DNA from: Gemmatimonadota bacterium
Lineage (GTDB): Bacteria > Gemmatimonadota > Gemmatimonadetes > Gemmatimonadales > Gemmatimonadaceae
Reading direction: 5' to 3'
Assembly: GCA_947457715.1 (NCBI GenBank)
Contig: CANGXK010000011.1
Span: 1-19,292, forward strand
DNA length: 19,292 nucleotides
Shown here in pieces: positions 1-7,651 of this stretch. Below the pieces are notes generated by a model. The model had not been told where the DNA came from and searched no databases. It saw only the letters and a list, made by a program, of their open reading frames with translations. Positions within the stretch are counted from its first letter, which is position 1; each line of letters begins with the position of its first letter. A program made the translations under genes and the position numbers.

Positions 1-1
1 A

Positions 2-694
2 TCGGGCGCGGTCGGACCACTGCGATTGCGTCGCGCCCTGCAGCAGAAAGTGCAGCAGAAACTGCAGCAGCAACTCGGACCTCGGCGCGACCGGCGGCGC
101 GGTCGTCGCGTGCGTAGCGTGATCGACGAAGCCGCGCCTGATGGCCGCGCGGTGCTCGTGCTCGATCCGCGTCCCGGTCGTGGACAGCGCGAGATGCTCG
201 GTGTACTCGCCGCGCTGATCGGCGGTGCGCGGAAGCGTCTCTGGATCACCACGCCGTACTTCGCGCCGCCCACGCGCGCGCTGACGCTTCTGCTGGCGGC
301 GGCACAACATGGCGTGGACGTGCGATTGCTCCTGCCCAGCGAGCGCACCGACGTTCCGCTTGTCCGGCACGCAGCGCATGGCGCGTATCGGCGCCTGTTG
401 AACGGCGGGGTGCGATTGTTCGAATACCAGCGCGCGACGCTGCACGCGAAGACGGTCGTCATCGATGGGTACGTCAGCTTGATCGGTTCATCGAATCTGG
501 ATTTCCGCTCATTCTGGTTGAACGCCGAGTGCAATGTGTTGGTCTTTGACGACGGCTGCGCTGCGGCTCTCGAGAGCAGTTTTCAGGAGGATCTTGCGAA
601 TAGCCGGGAAATTACGAAAGACGAATGGGGGCAGCGGACGTGGACACATCGGCTGCTCGACACCACGGCGCGTTCCCTACGCTGGGCTTTGTAG
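2..694 (+). CDS. cls: Cardiolipin synthase, PLD family, C-terminal part (5' end outside window)
   Basis: The reading frame is open to the left edge, so this is the 3' part of a longer gene; the TTG at 26 is not the true start. The enzyme family condenses phosphatidyl groups to cardiolipin at the inner membrane using two HKD motifs. Only the second motif is visible: His at 443-445, Lys at 449-451 and Asp at 464-466 (HAKTVVID), followed by the family signature GSSNLDFRS and NAECN. Upstream, WITTPYFAPP and GVDVRLLLP are the usual strands before HKD2. The stretch before this (bases 30-115) is unusually rich in Gln and Arg and does not resemble the normal inter-domain linker; it contains a three-copy 12-base repeat. 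Assignment to the PLD synthase family is firm. The exact substrate (cardiolipin synthase versus another PLD phosphatidyltransferase) is less certain because the N-terminal half is missing. Confidence 0.85.
   Translation, partial: SGAVGPLRLRRALQQKVQQKLQQQLGPRRDRRRGRRVRSVIDEAAPDGRAVLVLDPRPGRGQREMLGVLAALIGGARKRLWITTPYFAPPTRALTLLLAAAQHGVDVRLLLPSERTDVPLVRHAAHGAYRRLLNGGVRLFEYQRATLHAKTVVIDGYVSLIGSSNLDFRSFWLNAECNVLVFDDGCAAALESSFQEDLANSREITKDEWGQRTWTHRLLDTTARSLRWAL
38..73 (+). repeat. Three tandem copies of a 12-base CAG-rich unit
   Basis: Three units, ctgcagcagaaa, gtgcagcagaaa and ctgcagcagcaa, follow each other inside the cardiolipin synthase frame. They encode a Gln-rich LQQK/VQQK/LQQQ repeat. 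The units are in frame, so copy-number change would alter linker length and not reading frame. Confidence 0.7.
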
Positions 695-712
695 CTGGGC
701 TTTGTAGCTGGG
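681..712 (+). repeat. 13-base tandem duplication across the cls stop codon
   Basis: gctgggctttgta occurs at 681-693 and again at 694-706, followed by a partial third copy gctggg at 707-712. The first copy carries the last codons (Trp-Ala-Leu) and the start of the stop codon of the cardiolipin synthase gene. It looks like a slippage duplication; no function is evident. Confidence 0.8.
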
Positions 713-879
713 ATTCAGTGTGCGGGATTCCCTGACGAGGTCCACCGGACTCCCCGATAGAGGGTGGTTATCCGAAGTGCGACCCTCAGTACTGTGTCGC
801 GTGATGCGCTGCATGCGGCCTTGACGAGAGGCCACTCACAGAAGCCAACAGCGCATGCCGCTCCAGGGGGGTCCCGCTC

Positions 880-1800
880 ATGTCCGAACTTGCCCACGAT
901 CCCGTCATGCCGTCGGAGTCCCTGTCGGCTGGGGCCGATGGACCCGTGCTCGTCGCTTGCGATGGCGCTCCGGCGTCGAGTGAGGCGCTGTTCAACAGCG
1001 GCCGCCTCGCAGCGGGAGCGTTCGGCGGCCGAATCGAGGTGCTTGGTATCTGTGAGCCGACGCCTAGCGTCGCCGCGGGCATGGACGTGTTGCCGGTACC
1101 GGCCGAGCTGGATGAGTCTCGGCGGGCCTCGATGCTGGACGACGTACGTCGTGCGATCTCCATTTCGGCGGCCGGTGATCCCGCGTGGCATGTCGACGTG
1201 CAGATGGGCTCACCGCCATGGTTGCTGGCCACCGAAGCGTTGCGTCGCCGGGCGTTGGTGATCGTGATGGGGATCGGGCGCCACAATCCACTCGATCGCC
1301 TTTTTGGAACGGAGACGACACTGGCCACGCTCCGGGAGTCGCGGGTGCCGGTGCTGGCGGTCTGCCCGACGTTTCCGGTGACTCTGCAACATGCTGTCGT
1401 GGGACTCGACTTCAGCGCGGCGAGCGTGAAGGCCGCCCATCTGGCGGCCCGCCTGATCTCGCCGAACGGTCGCCTCACGCTCTTGCATGTGCGGCCGCGT
1501 TTCGAGCATCCGTCGGCCGACTGGCAACTGTGGGACGCGGATTACGGCCGGACGCTCCCTCCACTCTTCGACCAGGTGCGTGCGCAGCTCGGCGCGCCGG
1601 CAGGTGTGCTTGTGGAAACGGTCACCGTGCGCGGCGACCCGGCGTCGTCGCTGCTCTCGTATGCGCAGCAGGCGCACTGCGATCTGATCGCGGTCGGCAC
1701 GCAGCGGCACAGCATTCTGGAACGGCTGGTGGTGGGATCGGTCGCGACCCGGGTGCTGCGCACGGCCCGCTGTGGCGTGCTGGCGGTCCCGTCGGCGTGA
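880..1800 (+). CDS. Universal stress protein with two tandem UspA domains (306 aa)
   Basis: Cytoplasmic nucleotide-binding stress protein family. Two UspA-like alpha/beta domains are visible: residues about 20-165 (starting VLVACDGAPASSEAL, ending VPVLAVCP) and about 170-305 (AVVGLDFSAASVKAA to CGVLAVPS). The C-terminal repeat keeps most of the ATP-binding signature: Gly273-Thr-Gln-Arg, then nine residues, then Gly286-Ser287; the usual second Gly of the G-x-x-G pair is Arg276. The first domain has GIGRHNPLDRLFGT, also degenerate. The ATG at 880 is preceded by AGGGGGG (865-871) at good spacing, which fixes the start. A 185-base gap separates it from cls, so it is probably transcribed alone. 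It ends eight bases before the convergent mlaD stop; an imperfect gcgcta/tagcgc pair at 1806-1811 and 1831-1836 could act as a shared terminator but is weak. Confidence 0.9.
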   Translation: MSELAHDPVMPSESLSAGADGPVLVACDGAPASSEALFNSGRLAAGAFGGRIEVLGICEPTPSVAAGMDVLPVPAELDESRRASMLDDVRRAISISAAGDPAWHVDVQMGSPPWLLATEALRRRALVIVMGIGRHNPLDRLFGTETTLATLRESRVPVLAVCPTFPVTLQHAVVGLDFSAASVKAAHLAARLISPNGRLTLLHVRPRFEHPSADWQLWDADYGRTLPPLFDQVRAQLGAPAGVLVETVTVRGDPASSLLSYAQQAHCDLIAVGTQRHSILERLVVGSVATRVLRTARCGVLAVPSA

Positions 1801-1808
1801 ACGTTGCG

Positions 1809-2822
1809 CTAAAACACCCGCACGTTGAAATAGCGCTTCGGATTCTTCTTTAGGTCCGCCACCAACAGGCGAAGCTCACGCACCAGCGAATCGCTCTGCT
1901 GATAGAGCGCCGGGTCGTTCACCAGCATGCCGATCGTGCCACGACTCCCGTTCACCTTGGCGAAGACCGAGTCCGCGCGCGACACCGCGCTGGCCAGTCG
2001 TCCTTCGGTACGATCAAGTCCTTCGGCCACTTCCCGCAGCCGCGTCGTCGCGGCCAACAGCTCCCTGGCCGCCGCCTGCGAGTTCGCGACGAGGTCTTGC
2101 AGTTCTCCACGGCTGGTGGCCGAGTCGACGCGCGCAGAAAACGCATTCAGATTGGCGGTGGCTGCGTTGATGCTGGTGAGACCGCGCTGCACGTCGTCGC
2201 TGATCCGATCGAGGTTCTTCGACTGCAGCTGCACGGTGGTGGCCAGCTGCGCTGAGAGCCGCGAGAAGTTGCGGATGGATTCGCGGAGTTCGCGCGCCGC
2301 CTGATCGTCGAAGGCGACCTGCACACGATCGGCCACTTGTGCGACATCGCCGGCGATGCGTCCCGCAACGGTGGTGAGCTGCGCAATGTCGGGGAGTACG
2401 GCGCCGGCCAGCGTGTCGCTCTCCGTGCGTGCTTCCGCGATTGCCGCGCGCAATTCACGATCGGCGGGCAATCCAGTGGCTTCGGTGATGGTGGCCTGCC
2501 ATTCGCCGAACAAGCTGGCGGCCGTGAGGAGCACGACCGGATCCGACGGGAGGGTGATGCCGCGCCCGATGCCGAGTTTGAGGACGACCCAGCCGCGCTC
2601 GCCGAGGGCGATCGACTCGATCTGACCCGCACGTACCCCGCGGATCACCACCGGATTGCCGAGTGCGACGCCACCGACGTCGCGCGTGCGCACGACCAGA
2701 TGCCGGGTTTTTCCGCCGAGGTCGGCTTGCTTGAGCCACAGCACGGTGCCGATCAGCGCGATCGTCACCACCAGAACGGTGGCGCCAACCACGAAATCGC
2801 TGACACGTCGGGAAGTGGTCAT
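1809..2822 (-). CDS. mlaD: MlaD-like MCE-domain phospholipid transport protein (337 aa)
   Basis: Periplasmic, inner-membrane-anchored subunit of an Mla-type lipid transporter. One N-terminal transmembrane helix (about residues 9-31) is followed by a single MCE domain (about 37-118, containing RTRDVGGVALGNPVVIRGVRAG). A long helical coiled-coil-like region (about 125-290) comes next. The C-terminal end matches MlaD relatives: GTIGMLVNDPALY, then DLKKNPKRYF. The ATG at 2822 was chosen because it directly precedes the membrane anchor and lies 22 bases after the mlaE stop; the longer frame to 2891 would overlap mlaE and add residues with no family match. There is no convincing Shine-Dalgarno before this ATG (a run of C precedes it on the coding strand), so translation may depend on coupling to mlaE. 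Substrate direction and identity cannot be told from the sequence. Confidence 0.88.
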   Translation of the reverse strand: MTTSRRVSDFVVGATVLVVTIALIGTVLWLKQADLGGKTRHLVVRTRDVGGVALGNPVVIRGVRAGQIESIALGERGWVVLKLGIGRGITLPSDPVVLLTAASLFGEWQATITEATGLPADRELRAAIAEARTESDTLAGAVLPDIAQLTTVAGRIAGDVAQVADRVQVAFDDQAARELRESIRNFSRLSAQLATTVQLQSKNLDRISDDVQRGLTSINAATANLNAFSARVDSATSRGELQDLVANSQAAARELLAATTRLREVAEGLDRTEGRLASAVSRADSVFAKVNGSRGTIGMLVNDPALYQQSDSLVRELRLLVADLKKNPKRYFNVRVF

Positions 2823-2844
2823 AGGGGGGGCGAGATGATTGGCG

Positions 2845-3693
2845 TTACTGAATAGTACGGCCGGTGAGCCAGACCAGCGCCCAGAAGGCATCGAGAACGA
2901 GAATCATGACGGCGGAAATCACCACGGCCCGGGTGGCGCTGCGTCCGACGCCTTGCGCACCGCCCTGCGTGTTCAGTCCGGCCCGGCACCCGATGAGCGC
3001 GACGGCAGCCCCGAAGCTCGCCGATTTCACGAGCCCATAGCGCACGTCGAAATCCGTGAAGAAGATGCGCACACCCTTCAGGAACTGCGGTGTGGTGATG
3101 TCGAGCAGGGCAAGTGAGGCCCCCCACCCCGACAGGAGTCCGACAAGCATGGCGACGCCGACGACCACGGGAAACATCAACGTGGATGCGAGCACGCGCG
3201 GCACGACGAGATGACTCATGGGATCGAACGTGAGCGTCTCGAGCGCATCGATCTGCTCGGTCACGCGCATCGTCCCCAGTTCGGCCGCAATGTTTGCCCC
3301 CACGCGCCCGGCGAGCGCGAGGCCGGTAAGCACCGGTGCGAGTTCGAGGGTGATGGTCTTTTGGACCAACGTCCCCACGAAGTACGGTGGCACGAGATCG
3401 CCCACCGAGTAGCTCGCGAGCAGGGCGAGCACGATGCCGGTGAAGAGCGCGATGAACATGCCGATCGGCAGTGACTCCACGCCCAGCACTCGGGCGTGCA
3501 TGCTGAATTCCGGGAGCCAGTCCTGCGTGTCGCGCATGGCCCGGAGCGTGGCCACCACGAATCGTGAGCCCGCGCCGACTTGATCGAAGAGCGATCGGGT
3601 TAGGCGGCCCACTGCGCTCACGCGCCGATGGAGGGCGTTGGGTGTGAGCGGCGTCGGTGTCGGCGTGGGTGTGGGTGACGACGGCGTGGTCAT
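2845..3693 (-). CDS. mlaE: MlaE-type ABC transporter permease (282 aa)
   Basis: Inner-membrane permease that works with an MCE protein and an ATPase to move phospholipids between the membranes. The MlaE fold is clear: several hydrophobic helices, the diagnostic segment ELGTMRVTEQIDALETL on the cytoplasmic loop, and a preceding RVGANIAAE. The ATG at 3693 was chosen over the long upstream extension because it overlaps the TGA of the upstream gene as ATGA (3690-3693), a classic coupling junction, and because the extension is Arg-rich out-of-frame shadow of the neighbour. The first 15 or so residues are a Pro-Thr repeat (SPTPTPTPTP) of low complexity. The cognate ATPase (MlaF) gene is not in this operon. 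Confidence 0.92.
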   Translation of the reverse strand: MTTPSSPTPTPTPTPLTPNALHRRVSAVGRLTRSLFDQVGAGSRFVVATLRAMRDTQDWLPEFSMHARVLGVESLPIGMFIALFTGIVLALLASYSVGDLVPPYFVGTLVQKTITLELAPVLTGLALAGRVGANIAAELGTMRVTEQIDALETLTFDPMSHLVVPRVLASTLMFPVVVGVAMLVGLLSGWGASLALLDITTPQFLKGVRIFFTDFDVRYGLVKSASFGAAVALIGCRAGLNTQGGAQGVGRSATRAVVISAVMILVLDAFWALVWLTGRTIQ

Positions 3694-5033
3694 GGCCAAC
3701 GGACCCAGATGCCGACGCCCGTGGCGGCGGCGACCGCGAGCAGCCCGGTCGCTGCGCGCGCGCGAAAGTGGGGGCCACCGATTCCGACCACGAGCGCGAG
3801 CTTGAGCATCGTGTTCGACAGGACGCCGATCCCGATCGCTGTCGCGGCGACGCGGACGTTGGCCGGGTCGGCGCCATACCGGGTCATGGACACGGTAAGG
3901 GCGTCGACGTCGGTGAGACCGAGTAATGTGGCGGACAAGAGCACACCGGTCGTGCCGACGGCCTGCTGCACCCACGCGATGGCGAACAGCACCAACTGGA
4001 ACGCCACGGCCATTTGCAGCGACGAGGCGAGGGCGAGCGGGTTTGGCCCGTGGGCCGGCGCGACGCGAACGGGGGCGTCGTGGTTGGCGGCATGACGCTC
4101 AGTTGCTGCCCCACTGGTGCCGCGCATCGCACCGCTGCCCGGCGGGAGACGTGTTGCACGCTCGCGCCACATGACCAGCGCGACCAGTGTGACGCCGGTG
4201 AGGAACGGAAGGATCAGAACAGGGGCGGCGGCGGCGGCGACGGCTGGTCGCAGCATTGTGGAAATCACCAGCAACCGCGGCACCAGGACGGTGCAGGCGG
4301 CCACGACACCGAGGGCCAGCGGGGCCGCCAGCGTCGGCTCGCCCCGGCTGCGCCGGCTGAAGGTGAGCGACACCGCCGTCGACGACACCAACCCACCGAG
4401 CAGTCCCGTCACGCCCAATCCTCGGGTCTCACCGATCACGCGCCGCGCGATATAGCCGGCGAAGTTGAGCCCCGAAAAGAGCAGCACGACGGTCCACAGC
4501 TGGCGCGGCTGGAAGGCGCCGAACGGTCCGTACGCACCGGCGGGAAGCAGCGGTAGAATGACGAGGGCGAGGACTGCAAACTGGAGCGCCGCCCGCAATT
4601 CGTGGGCGGCGACTCTCTGCAGCACGTTCTGGAACGTCGACTTCTCGGCCAGTAGCAGGACGCACACCACGGCGGCCGCGCTGGCGAGCGTGCGATGGCC
4701 GAGGCCCGCCGCCGCGCCCATCGCCACGACGAGCATCGCCGCGACTTCCGTGGTGCCGTCGGTGGTCGTGCCCGGGCGACGGAGTGTTGCGGCATAGGCC
4801 GAGATCGGGAAGAGCACACCTCCACCGATGATGACGGCGGCTAGCGCCGGTTGTCCGACCCGGAAAAACCAGCCGCCCAAGCCACCGATCAACCCGAGCA
4901 GGGTGAACGTGCGAATCCCGGCGAAGCGTCCGTCGGGACCGGTCGTGTGTCCCGACCATTCCCGCTCGACGCCTACCGCCAGTCCGACCAGAGCCGAAAC
5001 CAACAGGTCCAGAGCGAGAGGGAGATCAAGCAT
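3690..5033 (-). CDS. MgtC/SapB plus DUF4010 polytopic membrane protein (447 aa)
   Basis: Inner-membrane protein of unknown transport activity. The N-terminal third is MgtC/SapB-like: LLVSALVGLAVGVEREW, then GIRTFTLLGLIGGLGGWFF, and a conserved TTEVAAM segment. The rest is the DUF4010 module with many hydrophobic helices (NFAGYIARRVIGETRGLGVTG, LGGLVSSTAVSLTFSRR, ATLLGLTDVDALTVSM). An Ala/Arg/His-rich hydrophilic loop (about residues 285-325) splits the helices. The ATG at 5033 starts directly with the first helix; the open frame upstream to 5312 overlaps the divergent regulator and has no family match. No Shine-Dalgarno is present, but TACCAT lies eight bases upstream of the ATG on the minus strand, which would fit a leaderless transcript. 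It is first in an operon with mlaE (4-base overlap) and mlaD. MgtC relatives are linked to magnesium or pH stress, but function is not established for this fusion form. Confidence 0.85.
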   Translation of the reverse strand: MLDLPLALDLLVSALVGLAVGVEREWSGHTTGPDGRFAGIRTFTLLGLIGGLGGWFFRVGQPALAAVIIGGGVLFPISAYAATLRRPGTTTDGTTEVAAMLVVAMGAAAGLGHRTLASAAAVVCVLLLAEKSTFQNVLQRVAAHELRAALQFAVLALVILPLLPAGAYGPFGAFQPRQLWTVVLLFSGLNFAGYIARRVIGETRGLGVTGLLGGLVSSTAVSLTFSRRSRGEPTLAAPLALGVVAACTVLVPRLLVISTMLRPAVAAAAAPVLILPFLTGVTLVALVMWRERATRLPPGSGAMRGTSGAATERHAANHDAPVRVAPAHGPNPLALASSLQMAVAFQLVLFAIAWVQQAVGTTGVLLSATLLGLTDVDALTVSMTRYGADPANVRVAATAIGIGVLSNTMLKLALVVGIGGPHFRARAATGLLAVAAATGVGIWVRWP

Positions 5034-5041
5034 TAGAGGCA

Positions 5042-5047
5042 ATGGTA
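5042..5047 (-). promoter_or_regulatory. Possible -10 box of the 5033 operon (TACCAT)
   Basis: On the minus strand TACCAT ends eight bases before the ATG at 5033. There is no Shine-Dalgarno in those eight bases. The TANNNT box near a start codon fits leaderless initiation as seen at two other starts in this window. No good -35 was found, so the call is tentative. Confidence 0.3.
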
Positions 5048-5054
5048 GCACGGA

Positions 5055-5082
5055 TCCCGTTCGACGGGAGGGGAGAATCCCC
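5055..5082. other. Two back-to-back perfect short hairpins between divergent genes
   Basis: TCCCGT-TCG-ACGGGA (5055-5069, 6-base stem, 3-base loop) is followed without a gap by GGGGA-GAA-TCCCC (5070-5082, 5-base stem, 3-base loop). They lie in the 126-base spacer between the MgtC/DUF4010 gene and the divergent regulator, just upstream of the proposed minus-strand -10 box. They could be protein-binding dyads or RNA hairpins; neither is followed by a T-tract. Confidence 0.45.
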
Positions 5083-5123
5083 GACTGGGTGCGATAGGCC
5101 CCGACGAAGTACGTGGAGGGGAC

Positions 5124-5149
5124 TATCCTTTCATCCGGATACACGGATA
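5124..5149. promoter_or_regulatory. 26-base imperfect dyad, probable operator of the ArsR-type regulator
   Basis: The site has arms TATCC-N4-ATCC and GGAT-N4-GGATA centred between 5136 and 5137; 10 of 13 base pairs are complementary and the centre ATCCGGAT is a perfect palindrome. Its right end overlaps the proposed -10 box TATGTT (5148-5153) of the regulator gene. An extended dyad of this size next to the promoter is typical for ArsR-family dimers, so autorepression is inferred. Whether it also affects the divergent operon at 5033 cannot be told. Confidence 0.65.
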
Positions 5150-5153
5150 TGTT
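5148..5153 (+). promoter_or_regulatory. Possible -10 box of the regulator-ahcY operon (TATGTT)
   Basis: TATGTT is followed by six bases and then the ATG at 5160, with no Shine-Dalgarno between. This spacing would put the transcription start at or next to the ATG, giving a leaderless mRNA. The overlap with the 5124-5149 dyad by two bases would let a bound repressor block polymerase. Confidence 0.45.
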
Positions 5154-5159
5154 ATAAGC

Positions 5160-6140
5160 ATGACCTCCCCCCGCCTTGCGATTCACGACCATATGGTCGA
5201 GCTCGCCGACGCCACCCGGTGTCGGCTGCTTTCCGCATTGGAGCGGCAGGAACTCACCGTCGGTGAACTGGCCACCGCCCTGCAGCTTCCGCAGAGCACC
5301 GTTAGCCGGCACCTGAAGATTCTGGCCGACCAGGACTGGATCGCGTCACGGGCCGAAGGCGCGAGCCGCTGGTATCGTCGCAATCCGTCGCTCGACGCCG
5401 ACATGCGGGCGCTGTGGGAGATCGTGCGATCGGCCCTGGGCAGCACGCCCGCGTCGTTGCAGGACGCGGCGCGCATCGACGCCGTGATCTCGGCTCGTCG
5501 CGCCGGTACGCAGGCGTTCTTCGCGACCGCCAGCGCCGAGTGGGATGCGTTGCGCAACGACATGTTCGGTGCGCGCGCCGACCTGAGCGCCGCGCTGGCG
5601 CTGCTCGACGAATCGCTGATCATCGGTGATCTGGGCTGCGGCACCGGCGCCCTGGCGGCGGCGCTCGCCCCACATGTCTCGCATGTGCATGCGATCGACG
5701 CGTCGCCGGCCATGCTGTCGGCGGCGTCCTCACGGCTGGCCTCTTGCAGCAACGTGACGTTGTCCGAAGGCACACTCGAAGCACTGCCGCTGGGCGATGC
5801 GTCGCTCGATGCGGCCGTGCTCATGCTCGTGTTGCATCATGTGGCCGATCCGCTGCGCGCGTTGCGCGATGTGCGGCGCGTGTTGCGCCCCACTGGGCGC
5901 CTGCTGATCGCAGACATGCGCCCGCATGCGCAGGAACGCTATCGCGAGCAGATGGGTCATGTCTGGCTTGGCTTCGATCAGCCCGAACTCACGGCGTGGC
6001 TGCATGACGCCGGTTTTACTGCAGTCCGTTATGTCCCGTTACCGGTGGATCCCGATGCCACCGGCCCCGCGTTGTTCTCCGCCACGGCGCGTTGCGCTGT
6101 GGGTTCGCGTTCCGACTCTTCCCTCAGGATTCATCCGTAA
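5160..6140 (+). CDS. ArsR-family regulator fused to SAM-dependent methyltransferase domain (326 aa), SahR-like
   Basis: Cytoplasmic transcription regulator. Residues about 12-80 form the ArsR winged helix: LADATRCRLLSALERQ, then VGELATALQLPQSTVSRHLKIL as recognition helix region. Residues about 115-310 form a class I methyltransferase fold with motif I IGDLGCGTGAL (155-165), the acidic residue Asp180 after strand 2, and LMLVLHHVADPLRALRDVRRVL. The stop codon TAA is directly followed by the ATG of ahcY with no gap, so the two are cotranscribed. ArsR-methyltransferase fusions beside SAM-cycle genes are known as SahR, which responds to S-adenosylhomocysteine; the equivalent role here is inferred from architecture and neighbour. 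The domain may bind SAH as ligand and not catalyse methylation. The ATG at 5160 is favoured by the leaderless -10 spacing; ATG 5193 (Met12) is an alternative that still contains the whole helix-turn-helix. Confidence 0.88.
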   Translation: MTSPRLAIHDHMVELADATRCRLLSALERQELTVGELATALQLPQSTVSRHLKILADQDWIASRAEGASRWYRRNPSLDADMRALWEIVRSALGSTPASLQDAARIDAVISARRAGTQAFFATASAEWDALRNDMFGARADLSAALALLDESLIIGDLGCGTGALAAALAPHVSHVHAIDASPAMLSAASSRLASCSNVTLSEGTLEALPLGDASLDAAVLMLVLHHVADPLRALRDVRRVLRPTGRLLIADMRPHAQERYREQMGHVWLGFDQPELTAWLHDAGFTAVRYVPLPVDPDATGPALFSATARCAVGSRSDSSLRIHP

Positions 6141-7631
6141 ATGTCTACCGTCGTCGTCACCGAAAAGGGTGCTGCGCCATTGGCGTCGCTCGCTCGTCCC
6201 GCGTTCGCCGTGCGTGATCTTGCGCTCGCCGAGTGGGGCCGCAAGGAAATCCGTCTCGCCGAATTCGAGATGCCGGGCCTCATGGCGCTGCGCGCGGAGT
6301 ATGCCGGCAAGCATCCGCTCAAGGGCGCGAAGATCATGGGCTCGCTGCACATGACGGTGCAGACGGCCGTGCTCATCGAAACGCTGGTGGAACTCGGCGC
6401 CGACGTGCGTTGGGTGTCGTGCAACATCTTCAGCACGCAGGATCACGCCGCAGCCGCGGTGGCTGTCGGTCCGCACGGCACGGTGGAGCAGCCCAAGGGT
6501 ACGCCGGTGTTCGCGTGGAAGGGTGAGACGCTCGAGGAGTACTGGTGGTGCACCGAGCAGGCGCTGATGTGGAGCGACGGCACGGGCCCGAACCTGCTGC
6601 TCGATGATGGTGGCGACGCCACCCTGCTCGTGCACAAGGGCACCGAGTACGAGAAGAGCGGCCTGATCCCGGGCTTCGACAGCGACAACGAGCCGGAAGA
6701 GTGGGGCGTGATTCTCGACCTGCTGCGTGCTGAGCAGGCGAAGAACCCGGGCCGTTGGACGAAGGTGCTGGCCGGCATCCGTGGCGTGAGCGAAGAGACC
6801 ACGACGGGCGTGCATCGTCTGTACGAGATGGAGCGCGCGGGCACGCTGGCCTTCCCGGCCATCAACGTGAACGACGCCGTGACCAAGTCGAAGTTCGACA
6901 ACCTGTACGGCTGCCGCCATAGCATCGTGGACGGACTCAATCGCGCCACCGACGTCATGCTCGCCGGCAAGATCGCCGTCGTCATGGGCTACGGCGACGT
7001 GGGCAAGGGCTGTGCGCAGGCGCTCAAGGGTCAGGGCGCGCGCGTGATCATCACCGAGATCGATCCCATCTGCGCATTGCAGGCGGCGCTCGAAGGCTAC
7101 CAGGTGACGACGCTCGAAGATGTCGTGGATGAAGCCGACATCTTCATCTCGGCCACGGGCAACAAGAACGTGATCACGGTCGAGCACATGGGTCGCATGA
7201 AGGACAAGGCGATCGTGGCGAACATCGGCCACTTCGACAACGAGATCGACATGGCCGGTCTCAAGAAAGTCGAAGGCATGAAGCGCATCAACATCAAGCC
7301 GCAGTACGACGAGTTCGTGCTGCCGAACGGCCGCTCGATCCTGATCCTTGCCGAAGGCCGTTTGATGAACCTCGGCTGCGCGACGGGTCACCCGAGCTTC
7401 GTGATGTCGGCGAGCTTCACGAACCAGGTGTTGGCGCAGCTCGAACTGCACGCCAACGCCGAGAAGTACGGCAAGACGGTGTTCGTGCTGCCGAAGCATC
7501 TCGACGAGAAGGTGGCGCGGTTGCATCTCGCCAAGCTTGGCGTGAAGCTGACCAAGCTGAACACGGAGCAGGCCGAGTATCTTGGTGTGAATCCGATGGG
7601 CCCGTTCAAGTCGGATCACTACCGCTACTAG
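6141..7631 (+). CDS. ahcY: Adenosylhomocysteinase (496 aa)
   Basis: Cytoplasmic NAD-dependent enzyme that splits S-adenosylhomocysteine into adenosine and homocysteine, removing the product inhibitor of methyltransferases. The full-length family pattern is visible: [30 protein letters not shown], the substrate segment [34 protein letters not shown], and the NAD-binding loop GYGDVGKG at residues 283-290. It ends with the conserved PFKSDHYRY that contributes to the neighbouring subunit's cofactor site. Length agrees with bacterial homologues carrying the extra insert seen in this form. AGGA at 6125-6128 may serve as ribosome site, though its spacing is long; coupling to the abutting regulator gene is likely. 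A hairpin at 7652-7685 ends the transcript. Confidence 0.98.
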   Translation: MSTVVVTEKGAAPLASLARPAFAVRDLALAEWGRKEIRLAEFEMPGLMALRAEYAGKHPLKGAKIMGSLHMTVQTAVLIETLVELGADVRWVSCNIFSTQDHAAAAVAVGPHGTVEQPKGTPVFAWKGETLEEYWWCTEQALMWSDGTGPNLLLDDGGDATLLVHKGTEYEKSGLIPGFDSDNEPEEWGVILDLLRAEQAKNPGRWTKVLAGIRGVSEETTTGVHRLYEMERAGTLAFPAINVNDAVTKSKFDNLYGCRHSIVDGLNRATDVMLAGKIAVVMGYGDVGKGCAQALKGQGARVIITEIDPICALQAALEGYQVTTLEDVVDEADIFISATGNKNVITVEHMGRMKDKAIVANIGHFDNEIDMAGLKKVEGMKRINIKPQYDEFVLPNGRSILILAEGRLMNLGCATGHPSFVMSASFTNQVLAQLELHANAEKYGKTVFVLPKHLDEKVARLHLAKLGVKLTKLNTEQAEYLGVNPMGPFKSDHYRY

Positions 7632-7651
7632 GCCGCGGTATCGACTGATGG

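Noticed and set aside
715..1478. Minus-strand frames opposite the universal stress protein
   Set aside because: Ser/Arg-rich with no domain and no ribosome site; the plus-strand Usp domains explain the region.
3650..3680. Short simple repeat at the start of mlaE as a phase-variation tract
   Set aside because: The units are six-base multiples coding Pro-Thr, so copy changes would stay in frame.
2819..3877. 352-codon minus-strand frame overlapping mlaE in another frame
   Set aside because: Arg/His/Ala-rich composition and no membrane helices; mlaE in the alternative frame has the family motif.
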